A stretch of 64,000 bases of DNA from contig NZ_AP018694.1 of the NCBI RefSeq assembly GCF_009689585.1, positions 806,001-870,000 of the forward strand, given 5' to 3'. The notes beneath the pieces are model-generated. The model was not told the DNA's origin, made no database searches, and saw only the letters and a list, made by a program, of their open reading frames with translations. Position 1 is the stretch's first letter, and the number at the start of each line of letters is the position of its first letter. Positions 1-8,781 of this stretch are shown one piece after another. This DNA comes from Aquipluma nitroreducens. Lineage in GTDB: Bacteria > Bacteroidota > Bacteroidia > Bacteroidales > Prolixibacteraceae. Made by a program: the position numbers and the translations under genes.

Positions 1-1162
1 GTCCAACATAGAATTCTTCGTCTTCCCGATCGATGATCACTTTCAGAGTCTGCCCTATTCTTTCGGCATTTAACTGAGACGAAACAATTTGCTGAATGCC
101 CATCAATTCTTCGACACGAGCTTGTTTTACATCTTCAGGAATATCGTCCGAATATTTCTTGTACCCATAAGTTCCTTCTTCGTGCGAATAAGAGAAAGCG
201 CCCAAACGGTCGAACCGATGTTTGCTGACAAAGCTTTTCAGCTGTTCAAAATCTTCTTTGGTTTCACCCGGATGGCCGATCAGCATGGTTGTACGGATGG
301 CAATTCCGGGAACTTCTTCCTTAATTTTCTGAAGTAAAGCTTCAGTTTCTTCAGTAGTAACCTGGCGCAACATGTGTTTCAGCACGTTATTCGAACTATG
401 CTGAAGCGGAATATCAATGTATTTGCAGAGTTTCGGAACGGTCTTAAACAGCGGCAAAATGTCCATCGGGAACTTGGTCGGATATAAGTAATGAAGTCGA
501 ATCCATTCAATTCCATCAACTTCAGCAATTTTCTGAATCAGTTCTGCCAGCATTCCTTTTCCGTATAAATCGATGCCGTAATACGACAAATCCTGGGCAA
601 TAAGCAAAATCTCTTTTACACCACTTTTTGCCAGATATTTGGCTTCTTTCACCAAGTCATCCATCGATTTAGAAACATGTTTCCCCGTCATTCCCGGAAT
701 AGCGCAAAAGGCACAAACGCGGTTACATCCTTCAGATATCTTGAGGTAAGCAAAATGCGAGGGTGTTGTGATCTTTCGCTCATAAATAAATTCAGGGCGA
801 TAAGTTGCCTTCAGTTCGCCAACCAAGGCTTTCAAATCGAACTTTCCGAAAAACTTATCTACTTCCGGAACTTCCTGTTCCAAATCGGTTTTGTAACGCT
901 CCGAAAGACAGCCCATCACATATAATTTATCAATGTCGCCGCGACCTTTGGCATCAACAAACTGCAAAATAGTATTCACCGACTCCTCTTTGGCATCGTG
1001 AATAAATCCGCAGGTATTGATCACTACGATATCCGAATCTGCATCATTCGAATCGTGAACCACTTCGAAACCATCCTTCGAAAGCTGATTCAGTAATACT
1101 TCCGAGTCAACCAGATTCTTTGAGCAACCCAAAGTCACCACATTTATTTTTTGCTTCTTCAT
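1..1162 (-). CDS. rimO: Ribosomal protein S12 methylthiotransferase RimO (partial, C-terminus off the edge)
   Basis: RimO is a radical-SAM enzyme that methylthiolates an aspartate of ribosomal protein S12. The ATG lies at 1162-1160 and about 387 codons are present, so some 45 residues of the usual ~430 are missing at the left edge. The N-terminal cluster domain shows Cys13 in TLGCSKNLVDSE, Cys51 in NTCGF and a third Cys in MGCLSER. The radical-SAM motif CNRVCAFC places cysteines at 146, 150 and 153. The TRAM domain is just beginning where the sequence stops. SGYYGIDLYG-like and DIPLQH motifs distinguish RimO from MiaB. It lies downstream of ftsY on the same strand, about 190 bases away. RimO identity is confident from the overall match. 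Confidence 0.93.
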   Translation of the reverse strand, partial: MKKQKINVVTLGCSKNLVDSEVLLNQLSKDGFEVVHDSNDADSDIVVINTCGFIHDAKEESVNTILQFVDAKGRGDIDKLYVMGCLSERYKTDLEQEVPEVDKFFGKFDLKALVGELKATYRPEFIYERKITTPSHFAYLKISEGCNRVCAFCAIPGMTGKHVSKSMDDLVKEAKYLAKSGVKEILLIAQDLSYYGIDLYGKGMLAELIQKIAEVDGIEWIRLHYLYPTKFPMDILPLFKTVPKLCKYIDIPLQHSSNNVLKHMLRQVTTEETEALLQKIKEEVPGIAIRTTMLIGHPGETKEDFEQLKSFVSKHRFDRLGAFSYSHEEGTYGYKKYSDDIPEDVKQARVEELMGIQQIVSSQLNAERIGQTLKVIIDREDEEFYVG

Positions 1163-1354
1163 TTTTCTATTTTTTAGCCAATAAGGCCCTAAGTCACAAA
1201 GTTAACACCAACGATTTTTTAATCTGTTTTGGCTTAAAACAGTATACTTTAATAAAAGTTCTGAATTCGTGTCCATCCAAAAGAAAGGCCAGCAAAAGCC
1301 AGCCATATCGTTTTTCATTCTCCGGTCTTCCGTCTCCAAACTACGGACTATTTC

Positions 1355-2305
1355 TTAACTAAACAGCGATTCAACAAATTCCCTTCTCCGGAAAATCTGT
1401 AAATCTTCCATCTTTTCACCTATACCAATGTATTTAACCGGAATTTTAAACTGATCGGAGATGCCAATTACCACACCACCTTTTGCTGTTCCATCGAGTT
1501 TTGTAAGTGCCAGAGCGGAAACCTCGGTAGCTTTTGTAAACTGCTTGGCCTGTTCAAATGCGTTTTGTCCGGTTGAACCATCAAGAACAAGCAAAACCTC
1601 GTGAGGCGCAGTTGGCACTACCTTTTTCATGACTGATTTAATCTTGCTCAGTTCGTTCATCAGGTTCACTTTGTTGTGCAAACGTCCGGCAGTATCAATA
1701 ATCACCACATCGGCGCCCTGTGCTTTTGCCGATGAAAGTGTATCGTAAGCAACAGAAGCAGGATCGGCACCCATCACCTGCTTAACAAGTGGCACTTGTA
1801 CCCGATCGGCCCAAATCTGAAGTTGATCGATGGCCGCTGCTCTAAACGTATCAGCTGCACCTAAAACTACTTTTTTACCGGCTGCTTTAAAATGCCAGGC
1901 AAGTTTTCCAATAGTGGTTGTTTTACCAACACCATTCACGCCAACAACCATGATTACATAGGGTTCATTGCTTTCAGGAAGGTCAAAATCGGCAATATCG
2001 TTGCTGTTATTTTCTTCAAGCAAACTGGCAATCTCTTCTTTCAAGATACCATTCAATTCGGAAGTTCCCATGTATTTATCGGCCGAAACGCGCTTTTCGA
2101 TGCGTTCGATAATTTTCAGAGTCGTTTCAACGCCGACATCCGAAGAAATCAGAATTTCTTCCAGATTGTCCAACACTTCATCGTCAACCTTGGTTTTCCC
2201 AATGATAGCGCGGCTAATCTTTGTAAAAACACTTTCTTTGGTTTTTGCAAGCCCTTGGTCAAGGCTTTCTTTTTTCTTGCTGTTAAAAATTCCGAAAATA
2301 CCCAT
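1355..2305 (-). CDS. ftsY: Signal recognition particle receptor FtsY
   Basis: FtsY is the membrane-associated GTPase that receives SRP-ribosome complexes and delivers nascent membrane proteins to the translocon. The protein starts MGIFGIFNSKKKESL and has 316 residues. The helical N domain comes first, followed by the G domain with GVNGVGKTT (P-loop), DTFRAAA, DTAGR and TKLDGTAKGG, the SRP-GTPase set. It ends FRRREFVESLF. A longer reading frame begins at a TTG at 2332. I prefer the ATG at 2305 because MGIFGxF is the usual N-terminus in this phylum. The acidic A domain of enteric FtsY is absent, as is common here. A terminator-like hairpin separates it from the ribosomal protein genes upstream. 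Confidence 0.95.
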   Translation of the reverse strand: MGIFGIFNSKKKESLDQGLAKTKESVFTKISRAIIGKTKVDDEVLDNLEEILISSDVGVETTLKIIERIEKRVSADKYMGTSELNGILKEEIASLLEENNSNDIADFDLPESNEPYVIMVVGVNGVGKTTTIGKLAWHFKAAGKKVVLGAADTFRAAAIDQLQIWADRVQVPLVKQVMGADPASVAYDTLSSAKAQGADVVIIDTAGRLHNKVNLMNELSKIKSVMKKVVPTAPHEVLLVLDGSTGQNAFEQAKQFTKATEVSALALTKLDGTAKGGVVIGISDQFKIPVKYIGIGEKMEDLQIFRRREFVESLFS

Positions 2306-2398
2306 ATTAGCACCTGTATTAAAGAGCGGCAATTTAGTAATATAAAATGAATCAGCCTTACAGACGTAAAACGATCTGCTTTAGAGGCTTAATTCAAT

Positions 2399-2432
2399 AA
2401 AAAAAGCCTTCACCAACGATGAAAGCTTTTTA
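2399..2432 (-). terminator. Rho-independent terminator after the L28/L33/DUF4295 genes
   Basis: Read on the minus strand, an A-rich arm AAAAAGCTTTC pairs with GAAGGCTTTTT across a short loop (10 of 11 positions) and runs into a T tract. It lies between the DUF4295 stop and ftsY, so ftsY and rimO probably have their own promoter or depend on read-through. Confidence 0.6.
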
Positions 2433-2450
2433 TTATAGAGAGATTTTGAT

Positions 2451-2603
2451 CTATTTCTTGAAATGATCTTTTACATTTTCATTAGGAACAATTTCTTCCT
2501 GAAATGTATAAGCACCGGTTTTTTCGGATTTTACCATTTTCACAACTTTCGCGTAACCCTTACCGGCACCTTTTTGTAATGATGCAACTACTTTCTTTGC
2601 CAT
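2451..2603 (-). CDS. DUF4295 family small basic protein
   Basis: This 50-residue protein reads MAKKVVASLQKGAGKGYAKV and continues to ENVKDHFKK. It matches what I know of DUF4295, a family confined to Bacteroidota and found directly after rpmG. The function is not established. The lysine-rich composition and its place behind two ribosomal protein genes suggest a ribosome-associated role, which is inference. The ATG is at 2603-2601, 8 bases after the rpmG stop, so the three genes are surely co-transcribed. The gene is too short for most ORF thresholds and easily missed. Confidence 0.85.
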   Translation of the reverse strand: MAKKVVASLQKGAGKGYAKVVKMVKSEKTGAYTFQEEIVPNENVKDHFKK

Positions 2604-2611
2604 ACTATTTA

Positions 2612-2794
2612 TTATTTAATTTCGCGGTGTACAGTAACTCGCTTTAAGTTAGGATTGTATTTCTTTTTCTCCAAACGCTCAGGAGTATTCTTCCTGTTTT
2701 TGGTAGTAATGTACCTTGAAGTTCCGGGAACCCCACTGGTTTTTTGCTCGGTACATTCCATGATTACCTGAATTCTATTGCCTTTCTTAGCCAT
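2612..2794 (-). CDS. rpmG: 50S ribosomal protein L33
   Basis: L33 is a small zinc-ribbon-derived protein of the large ribosomal subunit. The 60-residue product carries the family pattern with [12 protein letters not shown] near the start, [23 protein letters not shown] in the middle (given here only as a landmark) and HREIK at the end. Only one cysteine (in MECTEQ) remains, so this is the C-minus form that does not bind zinc. It sits 11 bases after rpmB and 8 bases before the DUF4295 gene. Confidence 0.95.
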   Translation of the reverse strand: MAKKGNRIQVIMECTEQKTSGVPGTSRYITTKNRKNTPERLEKKKYNPNLKRVTVHREIK

Positions 2795-2805
2795 CTCTTA
2801 AAGCT

Positions 2806-3048
2806 TTAAATAGTTGTAATTAAACCTTTTACCTTCGCAGCGTTTAACGATGCATTCAACCCGTTTTTGTTGATTGTACGGATACCGTTGGCTGAAACAG
2901 TCAAAGAAATCCAACGATCTTCTTCAGGTAGATAAAACTTCTTCTTAAACAAATTAGGAAGGAACTTCCGTTTTGTTCTACGTTTTGAATGAGAAACATT
3001 GTTTCCCACCATTACTTTTTTACCAGTTATTTGACAAACTCTTGACAT
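2806..3048 (-). CDS. rpmB: 50S ribosomal protein L28
   Basis: L28 is a large-subunit protein needed late in 50S assembly. The 80-residue product starts [21 protein letters not shown] and shows [13 protein letters not shown], the L28 signature, then a C-terminal [14 protein letters not shown] strand. It is the first gene of the rpmB-rpmG-DUF4295 transcript. About 200 bases upstream separate it from the divergent MBOAT gene, so both promoters must lie there. Confidence 0.95.
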   Translation of the reverse strand: MSRVCQITGKKVMVGNNVSHSKRRTKRKFLPNLFKKKFYLPEEDRWISLTVSANGIRTINKNGLNASLNAAKVKGLITTI

Positions 3049-3189
3049 TGTCTTATTTTTTTAATCAGAACCTCACATTTTTCAAACAGCTCGCAAAATA
3101 AGTACATTTTCTTCAAACGATCAAATAGTTTGAGAAGTTTTTTCGATAATTTTCAACATCTCATTGTTCAAAAATAATAAGTCCTCAAA

Positions 3190-3223
3190 TTGCATCCGTT
3201 TAGAACAAAAAAAATTACATTCG
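3190..3223 (+). promoter_or_regulatory. Possible promoter for the MBOAT gene
   Basis: A TTG at 3190-3192 and TACATTCG at 3216-3223 resemble the Bacteroidota -33 (TTTG) and -7 (TAnnTTTG) elements. One position of the -7 box is off and the 23-base spacer is at the long end. It lies 22 bases before the start codon. Confidence 0.3.
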
Positions 3224-3245
3224 TTTAAACCCTTTTATCCACACA

Positions 3246-4685
3246 ATGCTCTTTAATTCAATCACCTATTTTTTCTTTATCATCATTGTCTTTGCATTGT
3301 ATTGGTCGGTTCTCCTGAAGAATTTTAAGTGGCAAAATCTATTTCTTTTTATTGCGAGTTATTGCTTTTACGGATGGTGGGATGTTCGATTTTTAGCTCT
3401 CATTTTTATTAGCTCGTCAGTCGATTTTTTTCTGGGAAGAGCCATTTTCAACGAACCAGTCAGGAAGAAAAAGCAGCATTTGCTCGGATTATGTATATTT
3501 ATTAATCTGGGGATGCTCGTTTTTTTTAAATATTACAACTTTTTCACGGTCAGTTTCTCAAGTATGATTGAGCAACTTGGATTTCATTCAAACCCACATA
3601 CACTTCAGATTATTTTACCAGTCGGAATTAGTTTTTACACGTTTCAATCGCTAAGTTATTCAATCGACATATACCGGAACAAAATAAAACCCACAAACAA
3701 TTTTATTTCGTTCATGACTTTCGTCTCATTCTTTCCCCAACTGGTGGCAGGTCCTATCGAAAGAGCTTCTGAATTGTTGCCACAGTTTTTGAAAGCACGG
3801 ACGTTTGATAAGGAAAAAGTAAAATCAGGCTTCCGGTTTATTCTATGGGGTTTGTTTAAAAAGATGGTTATTGCTGATCGTCTGGCTTATTTTGTCGATC
3901 ATGTTTATAATTCGTCGGCAAACTACTCGGGAATAGCGCTGATTGCAGTAGCTTTTATGTTTGGGTTCCAGATTTATTGTGATTTCTCGGGATACTCAGA
4001 TATTGCAATCGGATCGGCTCGCCTACTTGGGTTCGATCTGATGCAAAACTTTCGATCTCCCTATTTTTCGAAAAGTCTTCAGGAATTTTGGCAACGCTGG
4101 CATATTTCGCTGTCAACTTGGTTTCGAGACTATGTTTATATTCCATTAGGTGGAAATAAGGTCTCTAAAAAACACTGGATTATAAATATTCTGATAACAT
4201 TTACGTTATCGGGTCTGTGGCATGGTGCTGCAGCAACATTTGTTTTATGGGGATTTTTGCATGGATCGTTTTTGATCGTTGAGTCGTTCATTAAACCCGA
4301 TCGACCAAGTAAATTGAGAAATTGGGTTGGTTTTTTAATGACGTTTTCGTTCGTGAATTTTGCCTTGATTATTTTCAGATCGAAGTCGCTGGATCAGAGC
4401 TATGAAATATTTAGCCGGATAACCGACATGAATTGGATATTTATAGATCAACTTAAACATGCATGGCAAACAAGTAATCTGTTTAAGGAATTTGCAATTT
4501 CTATAATTATCGGATTTCCAATTTTCCTGCTTACTGAGATCTTAATCAGGAAGAATGATTTTAATGAATTGATTGTCAATCTATCAACAACAAAAAGATG
4601 GAGTTTGTATTTGTTTTTCACCGCATTGATCCTGATTTTTGGTGTTTTGAATTTAGCTCCGCAATTCATTTATTTTCAGTTCTGA
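3246..4685 (+). CDS. MBOAT family membrane-bound O-acyltransferase
   Basis: This is a 479-residue polytopic membrane protein of the MBOAT family, close to AlgI, PatA and DltB-type transferases that move acyl groups across the membrane onto extracellular sugars or polymers. About ten hydrophobic segments are visible. The family core is clear: FVSFFPQLVAGPIERASELLPQF near residues 158-180, WQRWHISLSTWFRDYVYIPLG near 285-305, and LWHGAAATFVLWGFLHG with the presumed catalytic His326 and a second His339. The next gene is an SGNH-type protein, the usual partner that completes acetyl transfer outside the cell. The acceptor cannot be read from sequence. No exopolysaccharide genes are nearby. Confidence 0.9.
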   Translation: MLFNSITYFFFIIIVFALYWSVLLKNFKWQNLFLFIASYCFYGWWDVRFLALIFISSSVDFFLGRAIFNEPVRKKKQHLLGLCIFINLGMLVFFKYYNFFTVSFSSMIEQLGFHSNPHTLQIILPVGISFYTFQSLSYSIDIYRNKIKPTNNFISFMTFVSFFPQLVAGPIERASELLPQFLKARTFDKEKVKSGFRFILWGLFKKMVIADRLAYFVDHVYNSSANYSGIALIAVAFMFGFQIYCDFSGYSDIAIGSARLLGFDLMQNFRSPYFSKSLQEFWQRWHISLSTWFRDYVYIPLGGNKVSKKHWIINILITFTLSGLWHGAAATFVLWGFLHGSFLIVESFIKPDRPSKLRNWVGFLMTFSFVNFALIIFRSKSLDQSYEIFSRITDMNWIFIDQLKHAWQTSNLFKEFAISIIIGFPIFLLTEILIRKNDFNELIVNLSTTKRWSLYLFFTALILIFGVLNLAPQFIYFQF

Positions 4686-4900
4686 CATGAAACAATCCAT
4701 AAAAAGATCTATGCTGATATTTTTCAACAATGAATTCAATCTGGTAATTAAAAAACAAATTACGGATAGATGAAATAGCCATAAGAGCAAATGCCCATAC
4801 AAACCGAAAATGTATAAATGGCTATTCGCTTCGCGGATTTCGCAAGCTCAATTCCATGAGTACGTTATAAATTTCAACAAAGCAAAAACATTTTATACGA

Positions 4901-5866
4901 ATGAAAGAGGTCATACAAAAAATAGCTTTATTCTTTGGATTACTTGCCTTGCCGGCTGTAACGTTACTTATATTACCCTACTCCAATGAATTTGCGCGAC
5001 ATTTCATTAAAGATGATTGTTACAATCACGGAGCCTGGATTTTTGATCGCCTCACAAAAAATACGACTCCGATTGATATCGCATTTATTGGTTCGTCTCA
5101 CACCATTCATTCTTTCCAGGAAAATAAAATGGAAGGCCTATTAGGGAACAGACTTCATTTGGCCAATCTGGGCTACTGTCGATTTGGACGAAACCTGGAA
5201 TATTTATTTGTAAAAGAACTAGTTGCAAGCAAAAATCCAAAATTGGTGGTCATCGAAGTACACGAAGACGAGTCAAAAAACAGCCATGATATCTTTCCTT
5301 TTCTGGCTGATACAAAAGATTTGTTAATTAGTCCAACATTTCTAAACCGCGACTATTTTTCAGATGTATTTAAAGGAGTTTCAGCAAGATTGGAACAATT
5401 TAAAACAAAAACCATTTTTCAGGAGAAATATCCGGAGAATGACCTAAATCTATACGGCTACGGAGAATCGGACAGAATAGCGAGTGAAGAAGAATTTTTA
5501 AAGAACAAGGAAGGATGGGGCAAATGGACCAAGAGACGAGGTTCCCCTGAATTAGAAAAAATACAGCTAAAATATCCATATGCTTATTTGACTAGAACAA
5601 TCAAGTTGCTGAATGACAAAAAGATACCATTCATTTTCGTGTATTTACCCGAGAGCGGATCTAATTTTCAGACTCCACTACGACTGGATTTTTATAAACA
5701 ATACGGACCAGTTCTGATTTTACCAGACTCAATATTGAAAAACCCGACCAATTGGATGGACGATATGCACTTTAATAATCGAGGTGCCGGTCAGGTTTCG
5801 GAATGGATGGCAAAAAAATTAAAACAAATACTCGAGGAAAAATGTCTTATTGATCATACTGATTAA
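4901..5866 (+). CDS. SGNH/GDSL-type hydrolase-like protein, MBOAT partner
   Basis: The 321-residue product begins with a hydrophobic segment (residues 8-26) that acts as an uncleaved anchor or signal. It then shows an SGNH-like fold: IDIAFIGSSHTIHS with Ser65 as candidate nucleophile, and MDDMHFNNRGAG with Asp287 and His290 in the DxxH block near the C-terminus. The conserved Gly and Asn blocks are weaker, so activity is not assured. Position downstream of an MBOAT gene suggests that it transfers or removes acyl groups on an extracytoplasmic polymer, as AlgX/AlgJ or PatB do. The 215-base gap before it holds a hairpin with perfect 9-base arms (4774-4782 and 4818-4826). Confidence 0.65.
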   Translation: MKEVIQKIALFFGLLALPAVTLLILPYSNEFARHFIKDDCYNHGAWIFDRLTKNTTPIDIAFIGSSHTIHSFQENKMEGLLGNRLHLANLGYCRFGRNLEYLFVKELVASKNPKLVVIEVHEDESKNSHDIFPFLADTKDLLISPTFLNRDYFSDVFKGVSARLEQFKTKTIFQEKYPENDLNLYGYGESDRIASEEEFLKNKEGWGKWTKRRGSPELEKIQLKYPYAYLTRTIKLLNDKKIPFIFVYLPESGSNFQTPLRLDFYKQYGPVLILPDSILKNPTNWMDDMHFNNRGAGQVSEWMAKKLKQILEEKCLIDHTD

Positions 5867-5924
5867 TGTATTCTGATTCAAATCATATATTTGTATGAAT
5901 AATAAATATGAAACCAACTAAAAA

Positions 5925-6740
5925 GTGAATTCGCAAACAAACAAATACTACCCAACCATTTTAGGAGCCATTCATCTGGTGGTTCTTTATACTTTCATTC
6001 AAACCATCATCGATTTTCCGCTTGCACTGTTCGATTATTACAATGGGACTGATTATCTCTATAATCCATTCAAGAAAATCATTTTGGGTGTTGGATCACC
6101 TGCTTTCATTTTCTATTATGCCTACCGGAAAGCCGGTGTAAAGCTTAACGAACTTTTTCCATCCAAATCGTTTAATGTATTTATCCTGATTCCGGTCTTG
6201 GTCTTTCTTTGGGCTGCCCAAAATCTGATCGGAGAAGTGAACATTGCATTAGATAAAGTATTGCCACCACCTTCGTGGTTCTGGGAGTTGTTCAATAAAA
6301 TTTTTGAAAGCGATTATGGAATTTATGGTGCAATTCTGAAAGTTGCCATTATAGCGCCGGTCGTTGAAGAGCTGATATTCAGGGGTGTGATTATGCATGG
6401 TTTGATGCGAAACTATTCGAAATTTACGGCAGTTTTTGTTTCAGCTTTAATGTTTGCATTATTCCATCTCAATCCATGGCAATTCCCGGCGACTTTTATT
6501 CTCGGCCTTCTGCTTGGCATTCTGATGGTTCGTACCCGCAACATCTACTTGTGTATTCTGGGGCATGCCTTCAATAATGGACTGGTGTTAGTTAGCATTC
6601 AGTTTTCGAATCAATTACAAAACACTTCATTTTTCCAAAGCAGCAAATCCAGTCAACTCATGATCAGCACGTTGCTTGCAGCTATCGCGTTGGTTTTCAT
6701 CTTTATTATTAGCAGCAGAAACGATTCCGAAACGAATTAA
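5925..6740 (+). CDS. CPBP family intramembrane glutamic endopeptidase
   Basis: The product has 271 residues and about eight membrane segments. It belongs to the CPBP (Abi, Rce1-like) family of intramembrane proteases. The three family motifs are present: VVEELIFRG with Glu148, Glu149 and Arg153, then FALFHLNPWQ, then HAFNNG. The substrate is unknown. Members act in peptide maturation, bacteriocin self-immunity or membrane protein turnover. The start is GTG at 5925. A six-codon reading frame (MKPTKK) at 5908-5928 ends with a TGA that overlaps this GTG. A -7-like TATATTTG lies at 5886-5893. Confidence 0.88.
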   Translation: MNSQTNKYYPTILGAIHLVVLYTFIQTIIDFPLALFDYYNGTDYLYNPFKKIILGVGSPAFIFYYAYRKAGVKLNELFPSKSFNVFILIPVLVFLWAAQNLIGEVNIALDKVLPPPSWFWELFNKIFESDYGIYGAILKVAIIAPVVEELIFRGVIMHGLMRNYSKFTAVFVSALMFALFHLNPWQFPATFILGLLLGILMVRTRNIYLCILGHAFNNGLVLVSIQFSNQLQNTSFFQSSKSSQLMISTLLAAIALVFIFIISSRNDSETN

Positions 6741-6753
6741 ATCGAATGATTTG

Positions 6754-6783
6754 TTTGCTTATTTTGAATAAGCACTATATTTA
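6754..6783 (+). promoter_or_regulatory. Predicted promoter of coaD
   Basis: TTTG at 6754-6757 and TATATTTA at 6776-6783 are separated by 18 bases. This fits the -33/-7 arrangement of the Bacteroidota housekeeping sigma factor, with one mismatch in the -7 box. It ends 31 bases before the coaD ATG. Confidence 0.45.
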
Positions 6784-6814
6784 CAACTCATAAATTTCCA
6801 GAAAAACCAAGTAC

Positions 6815-7294
6815 ATGGAACGAGTTGCCATTTTCCCGGGGTCATTTGATCCGTTTACCGTTGGACACGAAAGCATCGTAAAACGCGCGATCCCGCTATT
6901 CGACAAAATCATTATCATGATCGGATTTAACTCCAGCAAACGTTCGTTCTTTTCGGTCGCAAAAAGAGAAACATGGATCAACGAAGTTTTCAAAAACGAG
7001 CCCAAAGTTACCGTTCAATGTCACGAAGGACTAACCGTTGACTTCTGTAAACAAGTGAATGCACAATATATATTAAGAGGTTTGCGTACTTCGGCTGATT
7101 TTGAGTTCGAACGCGCCATTGCTCAGATCAACAAAAAAATGCTCCCGAAAATTGAATCGGTTTTCCTTTTAACCATGCCAGAACACACTCCAATAAATTC
7201 TACAATTGTCCGCGACATCATTCTGCATGGTGGAGATCCGAGCATGTTTTTGCCATCGTCATTAGATATGTCAGAATTTAAGCTAGAAAAATAA
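6815..7294 (+). CDS. coaD: Pantetheine-phosphate adenylyltransferase CoaD
   Basis: CoaD transfers AMP from ATP to 4-phosphopantetheine, the penultimate step of coenzyme A synthesis. The 159-residue length is typical. The nucleotidyltransferase motif FPGSFDPFTVGH places the T-x-G-H block at residues 15-18. RGLRTSADFEFE and the late INSTIVRDI segment are the substrate and ATP-binding regions of the family. It has its own predicted promoter and is followed 62 bases later by an unrelated exported protein, so it is probably monocistronic or loosely coupled. Confidence 0.95.
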   Translation: MERVAIFPGSFDPFTVGHESIVKRAIPLFDKIIIMIGFNSSKRSFFSVAKRETWINEVFKNEPKVTVQCHEGLTVDFCKQVNAQYILRGLRTSADFEFERAIAQINKKMLPKIESVFLLTMPEHTPINSTIVRDIILHGGDPSMFLPSSLDMSEFKLEK

Positions 7295-7356
7295 TTATTG
7301 CCTGATTCATGCGTTTTGATGTATGAATCAAGTTCTCATCAATCCGTCTTATCGTC

Positions 7357-8781
7357 GTGAAAAGAAGTATATTACTATCCATCTTCATTTTATTTGGCTT
7401 GCTTGCAACTGAAAAATCATGGTCGGCCACAGTCAAGATTTCAGGAAAAGCTCCTGAATACGCCATGAATTCAATCGAACTTTACACGCTTCACGACATC
7501 GTTTCCGAAGAAAAAATAAAACTGGGAACCTTTCGATTTAGTGCAGATGGCTTGTTTAACCTGGACGTTGAAATTACTGAAACCACACTCTGCCTGGCCG
7601 ATTTTGACGGCTATCACGGAATGATATACATTGAACCCGGCAAGTCGTACCAAATTGTATTTCCGCCCAAACGAACATTAACCGAATCACAAAAAAGGAA
7701 TCCATTTGCAAAACCGGAGCCGGTTTGGTTTGGAATTCTAAATCCGTCAAAAGACGAGTTGAATCTCAAAATACAGCAGTTTGAGCAAGAATATGCCAAA
7801 CTTGAGAATCGGTATTTCGACCAAATATTCGCAAATCAATCCAAATCGTTGGTCGACACCGTCAATCTGAAACTTGAGAAAGAATTTCCAAAAACAAATT
7901 CATCGTTTTTCGAGTCGCACAAGTTTTTCAGAAAGGCGAACCTTGAGTTTGCACTCAATCAAGGTAAATCTGCTGAATTTATGGAAACCTATTTCAGCCA
8001 TTCAAAACCCATGAGTAATTTGGCTGCCTATTCAGTCATATTCAATCAGGTTTTTATGAATTATTTCAGTATGCTCTCCAACGCACCAAACAGTACTGAA
8101 ATCAGGAACCGAATCAATTCAGCCAACCTGACAAAGCTTGATGATTATTTTCAAAAACAGCTGCATTTCAACAAGGAACTTTCGCATTTGGTGCTGATTA
8201 AATCGATGAATGATGCTTATTATAGCAAGCAATTTTCGAAAGCATTGATTCTGAAATTACTCGATCAGATGAAGTCGCCAGAATGGAGCGCTTACGAGCA
8301 AAAAACAGCGCAATTAATCCATTCAAAACTTACCTATTTAACCAGCGGCACTAATCCACCATCAATTATCCTGAAGAATTTAAACGGTCAAAAAGTAAAT
8401 TTTTCTGATTATCCGAACACATACATTTACCTCCATTTCACCGATCCAAAAAACTCCATTTGCCGCCAGCATCTGGATGCGCTGAAAGCCATTTCGGCTC
8501 GCTACAAAGAAAAAATGGTGATTATTAATGTGATTCCGGAGATTAAAGGGTTTAAAAATGGAAGCGGATGGCCTGGAATATTTACGACTACCGATAGCAA
8601 TACAGAAACAAGCTACAAAGTAAAAACCTACCCAAATTCGTTTTTGATTGGCAAAGATGGGAAGTTGTTACTTTCGCCAGCGCCAAATCCAATCGATGGA
8701 CTCGACCGGCAATTAGGGCAGCTTTTCAAAAGTGATTACTTCAAGGAAATGCAGAAACAGAACAACCCGGATGTTAAATAA
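7357..8781 (+). CDS. Exported thioredoxin-fold protein lacking a CxxC motif
   Basis: The product has 474 residues from a GTG start (MKRSILLSIFILFGLLATEKSWSA, a cleavable signal peptide). The N-terminal half resembles the DUF4369-like domain that precedes TlpA/ResA-type thioredoxins in Bacteroidota. The middle is helical. The C-terminal ~130 residues look like a thioredoxin fold (SIILKNLNGQKVNFSDY, then TYPNSFLIGKDGKLLL). Where a CxxC would be expected the sequence is DPKNSICRQH, a single cysteine. It is therefore unlikely to be an ordinary dithiol oxidoreductase. Role unknown. Its last 8 bases overlap the end of the convergent Nudix gene. Confidence 0.7.
   Translation: MKRSILLSIFILFGLLATEKSWSATVKISGKAPEYAMNSIELYTLHDIVSEEKIKLGTFRFSADGLFNLDVEITETTLCLADFDGYHGMIYIEPGKSYQIVFPPKRTLTESQKRNPFAKPEPVWFGILNPSKDELNLKIQQFEQEYAKLENRYFDQIFANQSKSLVDTVNLKLEKEFPKTNSSFFESHKFFRKANLEFALNQGKSAEFMETYFSHSKPMSNLAAYSVIFNQVFMNYFSMLSNAPNSTEIRNRINSANLTKLDDYFQKQLHFNKELSHLVLIKSMNDAYYSKQFSKALILKLLDQMKSPEWSAYEQKTAQLIHSKLTYLTSGTNPPSIILKNLNGQKVNFSDYPNTYIYLHFTDPKNSICRQHLDALKAISARYKEKMVIINVIPEIKGFKNGSGWPGIFTTTDSNTETSYKVKTYPNSFLIGKDGKLLLSPAPNPIDGLDRQLGQLFKSDYFKEMQKQNNPDVK

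Noticed and set aside
2306-2332. TTG start for ftsY
   Set aside because: MGIFGIF at 2305 is the typical FtsY start and is an ATG.
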